Shown piece after piece: positions 28,994-37,735 of a DNA stretch of 64,000 nt (positions are counted from its first letter, which is position 1; each line of letters opens with the position of its first letter). The notes beneath the pieces are model-generated. The model was not told where the DNA came from. It ran no database searches and saw only the letters and a list, made by a program, of their open reading frames with translations. Location: contig JACYUE010000002.1 of NCBI GenBank assembly GCA_014841595.1, positions 682,001-746,000 on the forward strand, written 5' to 3'. This DNA is from Oxalobacteraceae sp. CFBP 8761. GTDB lineage: Bacteria > Pseudomonadota > Gammaproteobacteria > Burkholderiales > Burkholderiaceae_D. A program made the translations under genes and the position numbers.

Positions 28994-29659
28994 TTGGCCA
29001 AGCTCGTGTTCGACCCCACCCAGTTGCCCGTGATTAGTCTGGCCGGCGAGGCCGCGGTCGCGCCCGCGCGGCTAAATCCCACAGCGCTGCGCCAACGCTT
29101 TGCGCAAACGCTGGCGTGGGACCCGGAAATTTCGACCGAGACCGACGACCGCCTGGCGGCACCGTTTCGCCGCGCTGCCGTGCTGATCCCGCTGGTCGAG
29201 CGGCCCGAGGGCGTGACGGTCCTGCTCACGCGCCGCACCGACCACCTGACGAGCCACGCCGGCCAGGTCAGCTTTCCCGGTGGCCGCTCGGAAGATTACG
29301 ATTCGTCGCCCATCGAAACCGCGCTGCGCGAAACCGAAGAAGAAATCGGCCTGTCGCGCCACCGCATCGAGATCATCGGCGTGCTGCCCGACTACGCCAC
29401 TATCAGCGCGTACCGCGTCACGCCGGTCGTGGCTCTGGTTGCGCCACCGTTCACGTTGCAGGTGGACCCGGGCGAAGTAGCAGAAGCGTTCGAGGTGCCG
29501 CTGGCCTGGCTGATGGACGGCCAGCATCACCAGCGGCGCGAAATCGACCTGCCGCAGGGCGGCAGCCGGGCCTTCTACACGATGCCCTACGAGCAGTATT
29601 TTGTCTGGGGCGCAACGGCCGCCATGCTGCGCAACCTGTTCCACTTCTTGCGGGCTTAA
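28994..29659 (+). CDS. CoA pyrophosphatase (NudL-type Nudix hydrolase)
   Basis: A 221-residue Nudix hydrolase of the CoA-diphosphatase branch, which cleaves CoA or acyl-CoA to 4'-phosphopantetheine compounds and 3',5'-ADP. The Nudix box is GGRSEDYDSSPIETALRETE followed by EEIGL. The NuCoA-like upstream stretch is TSHAGQVSFPGGRSE. The preceding RAAVLIPLVERPEGVTVLLT is the usual family opening. Start is a TTG at 28994, since no ATG fits before the domain. The gene begins 32 bases after the rpsP-operon terminator. Confidence 0.92.
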   Translation: MAKLVFDPTQLPVISLAGEAAVAPARLNPTALRQRFAQTLAWDPEISTETDDRLAAPFRRAAVLIPLVERPEGVTVLLTRRTDHLTSHAGQVSFPGGRSEDYDSSPIETALRETEEEIGLSRHRIEIIGVLPDYATISAYRVTPVVALVAPPFTLQVDPGEVAEAFEVPLAWLMDGQHHQRREIDLPQGGSRAFYTMPYEQYFVWGATAAMLRNLFHFLRA

Positions 29660-29750
29660 GGGAATGTTATTACCCGAAATTTGATTCTGGCGTGCTTCTC
29701 CGCTATCGTAGCGGGGCAGTCGTGTTGCCATAACAAAAAAGGGTTCCTGA

Positions 29751-30710
29751 ATGACATTCTTTTCCATCCTGTGCGCGCTGCTCATCGAGCAACTGAAACC
29801 GCTGCGCGCGGACAACCAGGTGTACGGCGCCATCAAGGCGCTGACGATTCGCATCGAAACCTGGTTCAACGCCGGCGAGCAGACCAATGGCCGCATGGGA
29901 TGGTTGCTGATGATGGGTGCGCTGATGCTGCCCACCTGGCTCGTCTACTGGGTGTTCATGCACTACAACCTGGTCTTCCTGGCCTTCGTCTGGAATGTCC
30001 TGATCATTTACCTGACGATGGGGTTTCGCCACTACAGCCATTTCTTTACCTCGATCCAGTTCGCGCTCAACGCCGGCGACGAGCCCCGTGCGCGCGCGCT
30101 GCTGGCCGAATGGACGCGGCTCGACACGGTCGGCATGGACAGCACGGAAATCACCCGCATCGCTGTCGAGAAAGCGCTGATCACGACGCACCGCAATGTG
30201 TTCGGCGTGTTCTTCTGGTTTTTGATGCCGCTCGGCCCGGCCGGCGCCGTGATGTACCGCGTCTCGGAATACCTGTCGCGTGCGTGGAACGAGCCCGACC
30301 ACATGCGCAACGAAGCGTTCGGCGAGTTTGCCGCCAAGGCGTTCTACTGGATCGACTGGATGCCCGTGCGCCTGACGGCGGTGGCATTCGCCGTGGTGGG
30401 CAATTTCGAAGACGCCGTGTATGCGTGGCGCAATTTCGCCAACCGGTGGGTCGACGAAGCGCGCGGCATCATCCTGTCGGCCGGCGGCGGCGCGATGGGT
30501 GTGCGGCTTGGCACGCCCAACGAAAATGCCCCACAATTGTTGCCGGCGGACGCCGCCATGGTCGACCTGAGCGACAGCGAAACGGACATCCTGCCGGGCG
30601 AAGAACCGACGATCCGCGCGCTGCAAAGCACCGTTGGCCTCGTGTGGCGTGCGCTGATTTTGTGGATGATTCTGCTGTTGCTGACCTCGAGCGTGGCCTG
30701 GCTGCGCTAG
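29751..30710 (+). CDS. CobD/CbiB family membrane protein
   Basis: A 319-residue integral membrane protein of the CobD/CbiB (adenosylcobinamide-phosphate synthase) fold. It opens FFSILCALLIEQLKPLRADN, like the family's first helix with its acidic Glu. Later markers are EWTRLDTVGMDSTEITRIAV, VFGVFFWFLMPLGPAGAVMY and AFYWIDWMPVRLTAVAFAVV. No other cobalamin-synthesis gene lies nearby. Divergent, stand-alone CbiB-like proteins of betaproteobacteria are annotated in this way, so a role in B12 synthesis is uncertain; an AmpE-like regulatory role is an alternative. ATG 29751. Confidence 0.85.
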   Translation: MTFFSILCALLIEQLKPLRADNQVYGAIKALTIRIETWFNAGEQTNGRMGWLLMMGALMLPTWLVYWVFMHYNLVFLAFVWNVLIIYLTMGFRHYSHFFTSIQFALNAGDEPRARALLAEWTRLDTVGMDSTEITRIAVEKALITTHRNVFGVFFWFLMPLGPAGAVMYRVSEYLSRAWNEPDHMRNEAFGEFAAKAFYWIDWMPVRLTAVAFAVVGNFEDAVYAWRNFANRWVDEARGIILSAGGGAMGVRLGTPNENAPQLLPADAAMVDLSDSETDILPGEEPTIRALQSTVGLVWRALILWMILLLLTSSVAWLR

Positions 30711-30761
30711 GGCAGGGGAGGGGGCAGCGCCCGCTTTCTCGTCCTCAGGTCTTCTATAAGA

Positions 30762-30767
30762 TATAAT
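30762..30767 (+). promoter_or_regulatory. -10 box upstream of the DUF3579 gene
   Basis: TATAAT 27 bases before the DUF3579 ATG; no convincing -35. Confidence 0.35.
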
Positions 30768-30794
30768 AGTGGCTTCACTTAGCCCCTCAGGACT

Positions 30795-31145
30795 ATGACC
30801 GACTTAGCGCAGACCAAGGACGAGGATCTCTCCGGAGAATTTTTTGTCCTGGGCATCACGAACAACGGCAAGCAATTCCGCCCGAGCGACTGGGCGGAGC
30901 GGCTGTGCGGCGTCCTGGCAGCCTATTGTCCCGGCACCGGCGGCCCGAATGCCCACCTGAAGTTTTCTCCCTACGTCTATCCGACCCTCGTCAACGGGAT
31001 CAAGGCCGTCGTCGTCAACCGCAAGCTGCAGAAGATCGAACCACTGGCGTATCACTTCGTGCGCAGCTTTGCCACCGATAACGACATGCAGATCGTCGAG
31101 GCGTGCTTCGTGCCGCTGCCCGGCGAGAAGAAGCCCGAAGCCTGA
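30795..31145 (+). CDS. DUF3579 domain-containing protein
   Basis: A 116-residue soluble protein covering one DUF3579 domain. Recognisable stretches are EFFVLGITNNGKQFRPSDWA, ERLCGVLAAYCPGT, FSPYVYPTLVNGIKAVVVN, and LEPLAYHFVRSF-like EPLAYHFVRSFATDNDMQIV. The family is found mainly in betaproteobacteria, and its function is unknown. An acidic N-terminus (TKDEDLSGE) and Lys-rich C-terminus bracket the domain. It is followed by a perfect 33-base inverted repeat that may end transcription. Confidence 0.9.
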   Translation: MTDLAQTKDEDLSGEFFVLGITNNGKQFRPSDWAERLCGVLAAYCPGTGGPNAHLKFSPYVYPTLVNGIKAVVVNRKLQKIEPLAYHFVRSFATDNDMQIVEACFVPLPGEKKPEA

Positions 31146-31161
31146 ACCTTCAGCACCACGC

Positions 31162-31194
31162 CACTGGCGCCTTGATCACATCAAGGCGCCAGTG
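31162..31194. repeat. Perfect 33-base inverted repeat (possible terminator)
   Basis: CACTGGCGCCTTGAT, CAC, ATCAAGGCGCCAGTG: 15-base arms with no mismatch and a three-base loop. It is 16 bases after the DUF3579 stop. A weak T-rich tail (TTCGTTT) follows, so it may be a terminator of the DUF3579 transcript. Confidence 0.7.
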
Positions 31195-31333
31195 TTCGTT
31201 TGGGGTGGCCTTAAGCACGCGTTGGATGCTTCCTGTCAACCCATCAACCGAAGGGGCATGCTGGGCTTGTCCATCTGCTACTATTTCGGCCGCAGGCAGG
31301 ACGGTTGGCGTCCTGCCCCAATGATCGGACATC

Positions 31334-34141
31334 ATGGATTCAAAGAACAAGCTGCGCGGTATGTCCGCGCATGTCGCGGCGCTGTGCCTGGCGCTGATCA
31401 CCATTGCGCCCGCCGGTGCGCAGCCTGCAGTCAACGCACCTGCGGCCAGCGCCCCTGCGGCCAGCGCCGCCAAAGCAGTGCTGCCCAAGGGCGTGACGCT
31501 CGGCCCGGCAGTCGAAGGCATCACTGAATATCGCCTGGCCAACGGCCTGAAAGTGCTGCTGTTCCCGGACGCTTCGCGCCCGACCGTGACGGTCAACATG
31601 ACCTATCTGGTCGGCTCGCGCCACGAAAACTACGGCGAAACGGGCATGGCCCACCTGCTCGAACACCTGCTGTTCAAGGGTTCGACAAAGAACCGCGACA
31701 TCACCAAGCAGTTCTCGGAGCGGGGCATGCAGTTCAACGGCACCACGTCGCTTGACCGCACCAATTACTATGAAGTGTTCCAGGCGTCGAAAGACAATCT
31801 CGACTGGGCGTTGCAGATGGAAGCGGACCGCATGGTCAACTCGTTCGTCTCCGCCAAGGACCTGGCGTCCGAGATGACGGTCGTGCGCAACGAGTTTGAA
31901 AGCGGCGAAAACCAGCCGGGCAACGTGCTGTTCAAGCGCATGCAGAGCATCGCCTACGACTGGCACAGCTATGGCCGCTCGACGATCGGCAACCGCAGCG
32001 ACATCGAGAACGTGCGGATCAAGAATCTGCAGGATTTTTATCGCACCTACTACCAGCCGGACAACGCCGTGCTGCTGGTGGCGGGCCAGTTCGAGCCGGC
32101 TGCCACACTGGCGAAGATCCAGCGCTTGTTCGGGGCGATCCCGAAACCGAAGCGCACCTTGCCCGTGTTCTGGACCGAAGAGCCGACCCAGGACGGCGAG
32201 CGCAGCTTTACCGTGCGGCGCCAGGGCGACATGCAGTTTGTCGCGGTCGGCTACAAGATCCCGTCCGACCTGCACGCGGACGCCGAAGCGCTGGGGTTTG
32301 CGTCGCAGATCATGGGCGACGCACCCAACGGCCGCCTGCACAAGCTGCTGGTTGAAACCGGCAAGGCCAGCCAGGTGTTCAGCTTTGGCCAGACCGGCTA
32401 TGCGCCGGGCCTGCAGTACTTCGGCGCCGTGGTCAAACTGGGCGAACCCATCGAGCCGGTGCGCGAGGCACTGGTCCAGGCCGTCGAAGAATTCGCCAGC
32501 AAGCCGCCTACGGCGGAAGAACTGGAGCGCGTGCGCCGTTCGTGGCTCAATACGATCGAGCGCAGCCTGAACGATCCGCAGGCGGTGGGCGTGGCGCTGT
32601 CCGAGCCGGCGTCCCTTGGCGACTGGCGCATGTTTTTCGTCAGCCGCGAGCGCGTGCAGAAGATGACGGCCGAACAGGTCGCCGCCAGCGCCGGCCGCTA
32701 CTACCTGCGCACCAACCGCGTGACCGGCACCTTCATTCCCGAAGAATCATCGAAACGCGCCGCGCTGCCAGCGGCGCCTGCCGTGACGGACGTGCTGAAG
32801 GACTTCAAGCCGGCGGTGTCGAACCTGGTCGCGGAAAACTTCGACCCGAGCCAGCAGAACATCATGCAGCGCACCACGTTGACGACGGCGGGTGGCGTGA
32901 AGCTGGCGCTGCTGCCGAAGAAGAACCGCGGCGAGACCGTCACGGTTGACCTGCGCCAGCACTTCGGTACCGAGCAAAGCCTGTTCGGCAAGGGCACGGT
33001 CCAGGGCCTGACGTCGGCGATGCTGATGCGCGGTACCACGCGCTACACACGCGCTGAACTGGCCGACGCGTTCGACAAGCTCAAGATGACGGGTGGCCCG
33101 ACGCATTTCCAGACCACGCGCGAACACCTGCCCGAGGCATTGAAACTGGTGGCGCACGTGCTGCGTGAGCCGGCATTCCCGGAATCGGAATTCGAGCAAC
33201 TGCGCCAGCAGATCCTGGTGGGGCTGGAAGCGAGCCGCAATGAGCCCGACAGCGCCGCTGCGCGCGCCATGGCGCTGCACTTCAACCGCTATCCGAAGGG
33301 CGACGTGCGCCATGCGAACTCGCTCGAGGAAGACGTGGCCGAGGTCAAGGCGGCGCGCCTGGCCGATCTGAAGGCGTTCCATGCCGACTTCCACGGCGCC
33401 CAGCCGGCCGAGATGGCGATCGTGGGTGACTTCGACGCGGCCCAGATCACGCCGCTGGTGAATACGCTGTTCGGTGCCTGGCGCGCGCCGCAGCCGTTTG
33501 CACCGGTGCTGACCGGGCATGCCGATGTGGCGCCTCTCGCGCGCACTCTCAACACGCCCGACAAGGAAAATGGGTCGTACACGGCGCGCCTGAACGTCGA
33601 CCTGAACGTCGAGGACCCGGACTATCCGGCCCTGATGCTGGCCAACTACATCTTCGGCGAAGGCGGCCTGAAGTCGCGCCTGATGGACCGGATCCGCCAG
33701 AAGGATGGCTTGTCGTATGGCGGTGGCTCGAACCTGATGGCGGGCACGCTCGACCGCTTTGGCGTGTTCTCGATCGGCGCGATCGCGGCGCCGCAGAACC
33801 TGGCCAAGCTCGATGCGGCAGTACGGGCCGAATTGACGCGCGCGGTCAAGGAGGGGTTCACGGCGGAAGAGCTGGCCGGTGCCCGCTCTGGACTGATGCA
33901 GCAACGCCTGCAGACACGCACGAACGACGCCGCGCTGGCCAGCGGCTGGACGTCGTACCTGTACCGCGACAAGAACTTCCTGTGGTCGCTGGAACTGGAG
34001 CGCAAGCTGAATGCGGTCACCTTGTCCGAGTTGAACGCAGCGTTCCGCAAGGCGATCGATCCGGCAAAACTGTCCGTCGTGATGGCTGGCGATCAGTCCA
34101 AAGTCGGGGAGCCGGTCAAACCGATAGTCGCTATGCCCTAA
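31334..34141 (+). CDS. M16 family zinc metallopeptidase (secreted, two-domain)
   Basis: A 935-residue inverzincin of the insulinase/pitrilysin family. The N-terminus MDSKNKLRGMSAHVAALCLA followed by LITIAPAGA looks like a signal peptide with cleavage near AGA-QPA, so a periplasmic enzyme is expected. The inverted zinc motif HxxEH is in GMAHLLEHLLFKG (H107, E110, H111), with a distal Glu in VVRNEFESGENQPG. A second M16 domain from about residue 520 lacks the motif, as in the usual inactive half, and includes GLTSAMLMRGTTRYTRAELA and IFGEGGLKSRLMDRIRQKDG. A substrate cannot be deduced. It is preceded by a perfect inverted repeat and followed after 100 bases by an SDR gene. Confidence 0.94.
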   Translation: MDSKNKLRGMSAHVAALCLALITIAPAGAQPAVNAPAASAPAASAAKAVLPKGVTLGPAVEGITEYRLANGLKVLLFPDASRPTVTVNMTYLVGSRHENYGETGMAHLLEHLLFKGSTKNRDITKQFSERGMQFNGTTSLDRTNYYEVFQASKDNLDWALQMEADRMVNSFVSAKDLASEMTVVRNEFESGENQPGNVLFKRMQSIAYDWHSYGRSTIGNRSDIENVRIKNLQDFYRTYYQPDNAVLLVAGQFEPAATLAKIQRLFGAIPKPKRTLPVFWTEEPTQDGERSFTVRRQGDMQFVAVGYKIPSDLHADAEALGFASQIMGDAPNGRLHKLLVETGKASQVFSFGQTGYAPGLQYFGAVVKLGEPIEPVREALVQAVEEFASKPPTAEELERVRRSWLNTIERSLNDPQAVGVALSEPASLGDWRMFFVSRERVQKMTAEQVAASAGRYYLRTNRVTGTFIPEESSKRAALPAAPAVTDVLKDFKPAVSNLVAENFDPSQQNIMQRTTLTTAGGVKLALLPKKNRGETVTVDLRQHFGTEQSLFGKGTVQGLTSAMLMRGTTRYTRAELADAFDKLKMTGGPTHFQTTREHLPEALKLVAHVLREPAFPESEFEQLRQQILVGLEASRNEPDSAAARAMALHFNRYPKGDVRHANSLEEDVAEVKAARLADLKAFHADFHGAQPAEMAIVGDFDAAQITPLVNTLFGAWRAPQPFAPVLTGHADVAPLARTLNTPDKENGSYTARLNVDLNVEDPDYPALMLANYIFGEGGLKSRLMDRIRQKDGLSYGGGSNLMAGTLDRFGVFSIGAIAAPQNLAKLDAAVRAELTRAVKEGFTAEELAGARSGLMQQRLQTRTNDAALASGWTSYLYRDKNFLWSLELERKLNAVTLSELNAAFRKAIDPAKLSVVMAGDQSKVGEPVKPIVAMP

Positions 34142-34242
34142 CTGCAACAGTTGCCCCACTTAAATGTCCTGGATTGTGACGCCGGGGGAAGCATGCGTTA
34201 AAATGTTTCCCTTCGGAATCATCGTATCACCCAGGGAGTATC

Positions 34243-35034
34243 ATGAAAGGCATCAGCAAATTGCCGGTAGCAGGCGGCATGTCGTTCACCGGCAAGGTTG
34301 TCCTGGTCACTGGCGCGGCCAGCGGCATCGGTCGCGCCATTGCCCTGGCCTTTGGCCGCGCCGGCGCCTGTGTGGTCGTGGCCGACATTTCGATCGAGGG
34401 TGGCCACGCGACGGCGGGCATGATCGTGGAAAACGGCGGCAAGGCGCTGTTCGTGCAGTGCAACGTCACCCGTGCGCCTGAGGTCGAGGCGCTGGTGGAC
34501 AAGACGATCAATTACTACGGTCGCCTGGACATCGCGGTGAATAACGCCGCCGTGGACGAAGAGCACCATCCGCTGGCCGACACCGACGACGAGCAGTTCG
34601 ACCGCATCATGAACGTCAACGTCAAGGGTGTCTGGCTGTGCATGAAATACCAGCTGCGCCGGATGCTGGCGCAGGGCGGCGGGGCGATCGTCAACATGGC
34701 GGGCGTGGCCGGCCTGGTGGGCAGCCCGAACCATGCGGTCTACGGTGCCAGCAAGCATGCCGTCGTGGGCCTGACCAAGAGCGCTGCCGCCGAGTACGCA
34801 CGCGAGGGCGTGCGCATCAACGTGCTGTGCCCGGCAGCGGTGAAGACACCGATGCTGGCGCGTGCGATCGAGCGTGATCCCGGCATCGAGAAAAAGCTCA
34901 AGGCAGCCCATCCGATGGGCCGCTTCGCCGAGGCCGGTGAAATCGCGCAAGCCGCTCTGTGGCTGTGCTCGGACATGGCCTCCTACGTCAATGGCCACGA
35001 GATGGTCATCGACGGCGGTTACACGGCCGTCTAG
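34243..35034 (+). CDS. SDR family NAD(P)-dependent oxidoreductase
   Basis: A 263-residue classical short-chain dehydrogenase. Cofactor motif VLVTGAASGIGRAIALAFGR, the acidic ADISIEGG after strand 2 (suggesting NAD preference), NNAAVDEEH, the catalytic Ser region MAGVAGLVGSPNH, and Tyr/Lys YGASKHAVVGLTK. The PG-type motif CPAAVKTPM and the C-terminal VNGHEMVIDGGYTAV complete it. The 13 residues before the Rossmann strand are extra. The substrate is unknown. It converges on the flavodoxin-like gene at 35060, with only 25 bases between stops. Confidence 0.95.
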   Translation: MKGISKLPVAGGMSFTGKVVLVTGAASGIGRAIALAFGRAGACVVVADISIEGGHATAGMIVENGGKALFVQCNVTRAPEVEALVDKTINYYGRLDIAVNNAAVDEEHHPLADTDDEQFDRIMNVNVKGVWLCMKYQLRRMLAQGGGAIVNMAGVAGLVGSPNHAVYGASKHAVVGLTKSAAAEYAREGVRINVLCPAAVKTPMLARAIERDPGIEKKLKAAHPMGRFAEAGEIAQAALWLCSDMASYVNGHEMVIDGGYTAV

Positions 35035-35059
35035 GTTCGCCGGCCCAGGTCTTACTTGG

Positions 35060-36130
35060 TTACTTAGGCCGGGGCTGCTTGAGGTCCTGGCTGGCCACGG
35101 CGACGCGGCCGGCACGCACTTCGCCCACGGCAATCGCCACGGCGCGCGCGACGTTGCGCGCTTCTTCCTGCACCGCATGGTCGGCGTCGAACGTCTCGTG
35201 GCTGTCGGCATACGATTCGTAGTAGCCGATGAAGCGGTTGAGCTGGCCGAAGCTGCCTGAACTGATCAAGCCCATCCATTCCAGCCAGTCCGACAGCGAA
35301 CGGCGCACGCCCTCGATGCCGGCCACGTCGCCATGCACGATGAGGCCGAATGCGCGACCGGCCAGGTGCTTTGGATATTCCCAGCCGTCGCGTTCGATCT
35401 GCTTGGCGATCTCGGCTTTCTTGCCCTGGGTCGAGGTGGGATCGGGATTGCCGCCGTCGGCGCAAACCAGGCGGTCGATCATCTGCTTGAGCACGCCCGG
35501 CGTCTGGTACCAGTAGACCGGCGTGATGATGATGACGCCGTGCGCCAGCACCCAGCGCTCGTAGATCTCGTTCATCCAGTCATTGACCTGGCGCTCGGCG
35601 TGGTTCGGGTAGCAGCTGCATGGCCAGTGGCACAGCGGCATCGCGGTCGACACGCAACCCTTGCACGGGTGGATGTGGCGGTCGTAGTCGGAGTTGATCA
35701 GGCTGAGGTCGAGGATGTCGGCCTCGATGCCCTCAGCCTCGATGATCTCGCGCGCCATCTCGGACATGCGCCAGCTTTTGGATATCTCGCCAGGGCAGGT
35801 GCCGTCGTTGCGGGCGGAGGCATTGATGATCAGGATGCGGCTTTTGGTGTCCGGGTTCTTCTGGTGTTGTTCGGCTTCGAGCAGCCGGTCACGTGCGGCT
35901 TTCCAGTCGATCGACAGGTCGTAGTCGGGATCGGCAAAGCCGGGGCCGGCCTTGACGGTACGTGGCGCCTTGCGGCCGTCCTGGTAGGCATCCCAGGCCA
36001 CCGCCTCGATGGCGGCCAGCTCGTTTTCCAGTGCGTCGTAGCCGGGGTCCTGGAAGGTGCGGCGAAATTGCAGGTGAAATTCGTTGCGCCCCAGTTTGGC
36101 GGGCGCCTGGCCCTTGCGTACCGTCGTCAT
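35060..36130 (-). CDS. Flavodoxin-like NAD(P)H-dependent FMN reductase family protein
   Basis: A 356-residue flavoprotein. An N-terminal 90-residue region (KLGRNEFHLQFRRTFQDPGY, LAAIEAVAWDAYQDGRKAPR) precedes the flavodoxin-like fold. The fold begins SRILIINASARNDGTCPGEI, the phosphate-binding loop, and has PLCHWPCSCYPNH, GVIIITPVYWYQTPGVLKQM and KHLAGRAFGLIVHGDVAG. The central CKGCVSTAMPLCHWPCSC is Cys-rich, which is unusual for NADPH-dependent FMN reductases and could bind metal or a disulfide. ATG 36130 is chosen since upstream sequence changes composition and is AT-rich. This gene marks the last high-GC gene before the island. The substrate is unknown; the family includes quinone and chromate reductases. 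Confidence 0.85.
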   Translation of the reverse strand: MTTVRKGQAPAKLGRNEFHLQFRRTFQDPGYDALENELAAIEAVAWDAYQDGRKAPRTVKAGPGFADPDYDLSIDWKAARDRLLEAEQHQKNPDTKSRILIINASARNDGTCPGEISKSWRMSEMAREIIEAEGIEADILDLSLINSDYDRHIHPCKGCVSTAMPLCHWPCSCYPNHAERQVNDWMNEIYERWVLAHGVIIITPVYWYQTPGVLKQMIDRLVCADGGNPDPTSTQGKKAEIAKQIERDGWEYPKHLAGRAFGLIVHGDVAGIEGVRRSLSDWLEWMGLISSGSFGQLNRFIGYYESYADSHETFDADHAVQEEARNVARAVAIAVGEVRAGRVAVASQDLKQPRPK

Positions 36131-36481
36131 AAGTTCTCCAATGTGAATGGGGTCATTATCGTGGCGACGGGTCAAAGGCTGTGTTCGGACGCGCACACAT
36201 AATCGGGAATTCCTTTGGTGTAAGCCGGATTTGTAAATTAGTAAATAGAGATCGAGACATGTGCTGTGTTCAGCGAGCGACTCTGCGTGCGAAATCACCT
36301 TACTTATTTTCCATTGGTCAACTTTGAATGTTATCGTATATACTTTTATAGATAGTTATAGTGACTAGCGGTATCTATAAGCTAATAGGCTGCTAGCTAG
36401 TTTCTGTCTGAACCGTAACTCGCTGATAACACGCAGCGTTGATGAGTGGTCTTCTGCGAATGAGTCGAAGTTTTTGGGAGG
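36131..36481 (+). other. AT-rich intergenic region at the left edge of the accessory island
   Basis: About 350 bases with no gene. Composition turns sharply AT-rich from about 36190, with runs such as TTGTAAATTAGTAAATAGAG and TATATACTTTTATAGATAG. A promoter for the ABC-3C operon should lie here. A 10-base ACTTTTATAG at 36342-36351 recurs at 40366-40375 on the other side of the island. Confidence 0.5.
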
Positions 36482-37660
36482 GTGAACTTGAACAAGCCGA
36501 AGGTAGCTAAGTCGAAGCACAACGCGCCGGGTCAATACTTAGGATTTGCACTTCAGCCGCTCAGAATGTTTTATCATCTTTTGACCGCGCCAAAGGAAGC
36601 ATGGGTATCTCTAGAGTTGGTCGATGACATTGCAGTGCATTATGCAAATGGCGATATGCTGGCGGAGCAGACAAAGAGTGCTCTATCCCATAATCCATTG
36701 TCGAACTGGGCGATTGACCTTTGGAAGACAATGGCGAACTGGATTGATGACATCGATGCTGGGCGCCTGAACGTGGAGACAACGGCATTTCAGATTTATG
36801 TCACTCCGATTTACGAGGGTGAATTCAGTTCCTCGATTTCTAAGGCGTGCACTCGCGAGGAAGTTGCGGCGATTGTTTCGTCTGTCTCCGCAAGCGTTGC
36901 CGCTAATCCACCTGCTGATGACTGTCTAAGGTACGTACAAAAATTCCTGAGCCTTGCCGAAGATATTAGGTGGAAGTTCGTGAAGCGGATTCAAATTGTA
37001 TCAGCGGATCGCGATCCTGTTGAGGCGTTGTGTCGGCTATTAATAGCGACGACAGACGAGAGCTTACACGAACTGCTTTGTGCCACCGGCATCGGACTCG
37101 CAAAGGAACGTGCTGACTCGCTGATAAGACAGCGGAAGCCTGCGAAGATCAGATGCGGTGATTTTCAGCGGGAATTTAGGGCGTTTGCGCGCAAATGTAA
37201 CACTCCTGGATACCTTCAATCAGTGTCGCCAGTTCCTGACGCCAAAGAGGTGAAAGCACTTCTTCTCAGTAGGCCTGATTTTATAGCCCAACTTGACTTC
37301 GTCGGTGCTCAAGAGTCCCAGAAACTACGCGCAGTTAGCGACTTCTTACGTACCAAATCTGACAAGGTAAATTGGGCTGACGACGGATTAGTATTCAAAG
37401 GAAGCTTTGATGAGATGGATGATGATCTGTTGAGAGAGCACGAATCAATTAAATTGTTAGTTAGTGATGAGCACTCTGACAAAGATGAAGCTACATGCGG
37501 AAGAATGATTTACGTGCGTTGTACCTCATTGACTCCACCCATTGAAGGTAAAGCCGTTCCTAAGCATTTCACTTCCGGTAGCTATAACGCGTTAGCCGAC
37601 TCCCGGCGGCTAGGATGGCATCCTCAATATACTGAAATGTTTTTGAAAGAAGAAGTATGA
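36482..37660 (+). CDS. ABC-3C system effector-type component (candidate nuclease N-terminus)
   Basis: A 392-residue protein and the first gene of the three-gene ABC-three-component operon. The N-terminal 100 residues hold LTAPKEAWVSLELVDDIAV then HYANGDMLAEQTKSALSH and WAIDLWKTMANWIDDI. By eye this resembles the DUF4297-like dsDNA endonuclease fold: an acidic residue (E45), an Asp (D49) and a QxK (Q63/K65) after two strands. The remainder (residues 130-392) would be the ABC-3C C-terminal domain that docks to the partners. GTG 36482 starts the frame, but GGAGG at 36477-36481 is ideally placed for TTG 36488, so that is the likelier start. Low GC content and different codon choice mark transfer. 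The stop overlaps the next ATG (ATGA). Confidence 0.75.
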   Translation: MNLNKPKVAKSKHNAPGQYLGFALQPLRMFYHLLTAPKEAWVSLELVDDIAVHYANGDMLAEQTKSALSHNPLSNWAIDLWKTMANWIDDIDAGRLNVETTAFQIYVTPIYEGEFSSSISKACTREEVAAIVSSVSASVAANPPADDCLRYVQKFLSLAEDIRWKFVKRIQIVSADRDPVEALCRLLIATTDESLHELLCATGIGLAKERADSLIRQRKPAKIRCGDFQREFRAFARKCNTPGYLQSVSPVPDAKEVKALLLSRPDFIAQLDFVGAQESQKLRAVSDFLRTKSDKVNWADDGLVFKGSFDEMDDDLLREHESIKLLVSDEHSDKDEATCGRMIYVRCTSLTPPIEGKAVPKHFTSGSYNALADSRRLGWHPQYTEMFLKEEV

Positions 37661-37735
37661 GCGAAGATTTTCAGGAGTACCCCAATGAGAGAAGAAGAGG
37701 TATGAGCGAAGAATTTCAGGCGTATCCTAATGAGA
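37649..37735 (+). repeat. In-frame tandem duplication at the effector/middle-component junction
   Basis: Copy 1 (37649-37690) and copy 2 (37691-37735) share GAAGAAG(AG)GTATGAGCGA AGA, TTTCAGG and the NEYPNE-like end CAATGAGA / TAATGAGA. Copy 2 has three extra bases, so the frame is kept. It includes the last codons of the effector gene and the first codons of the middle component. Confidence 0.85.
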
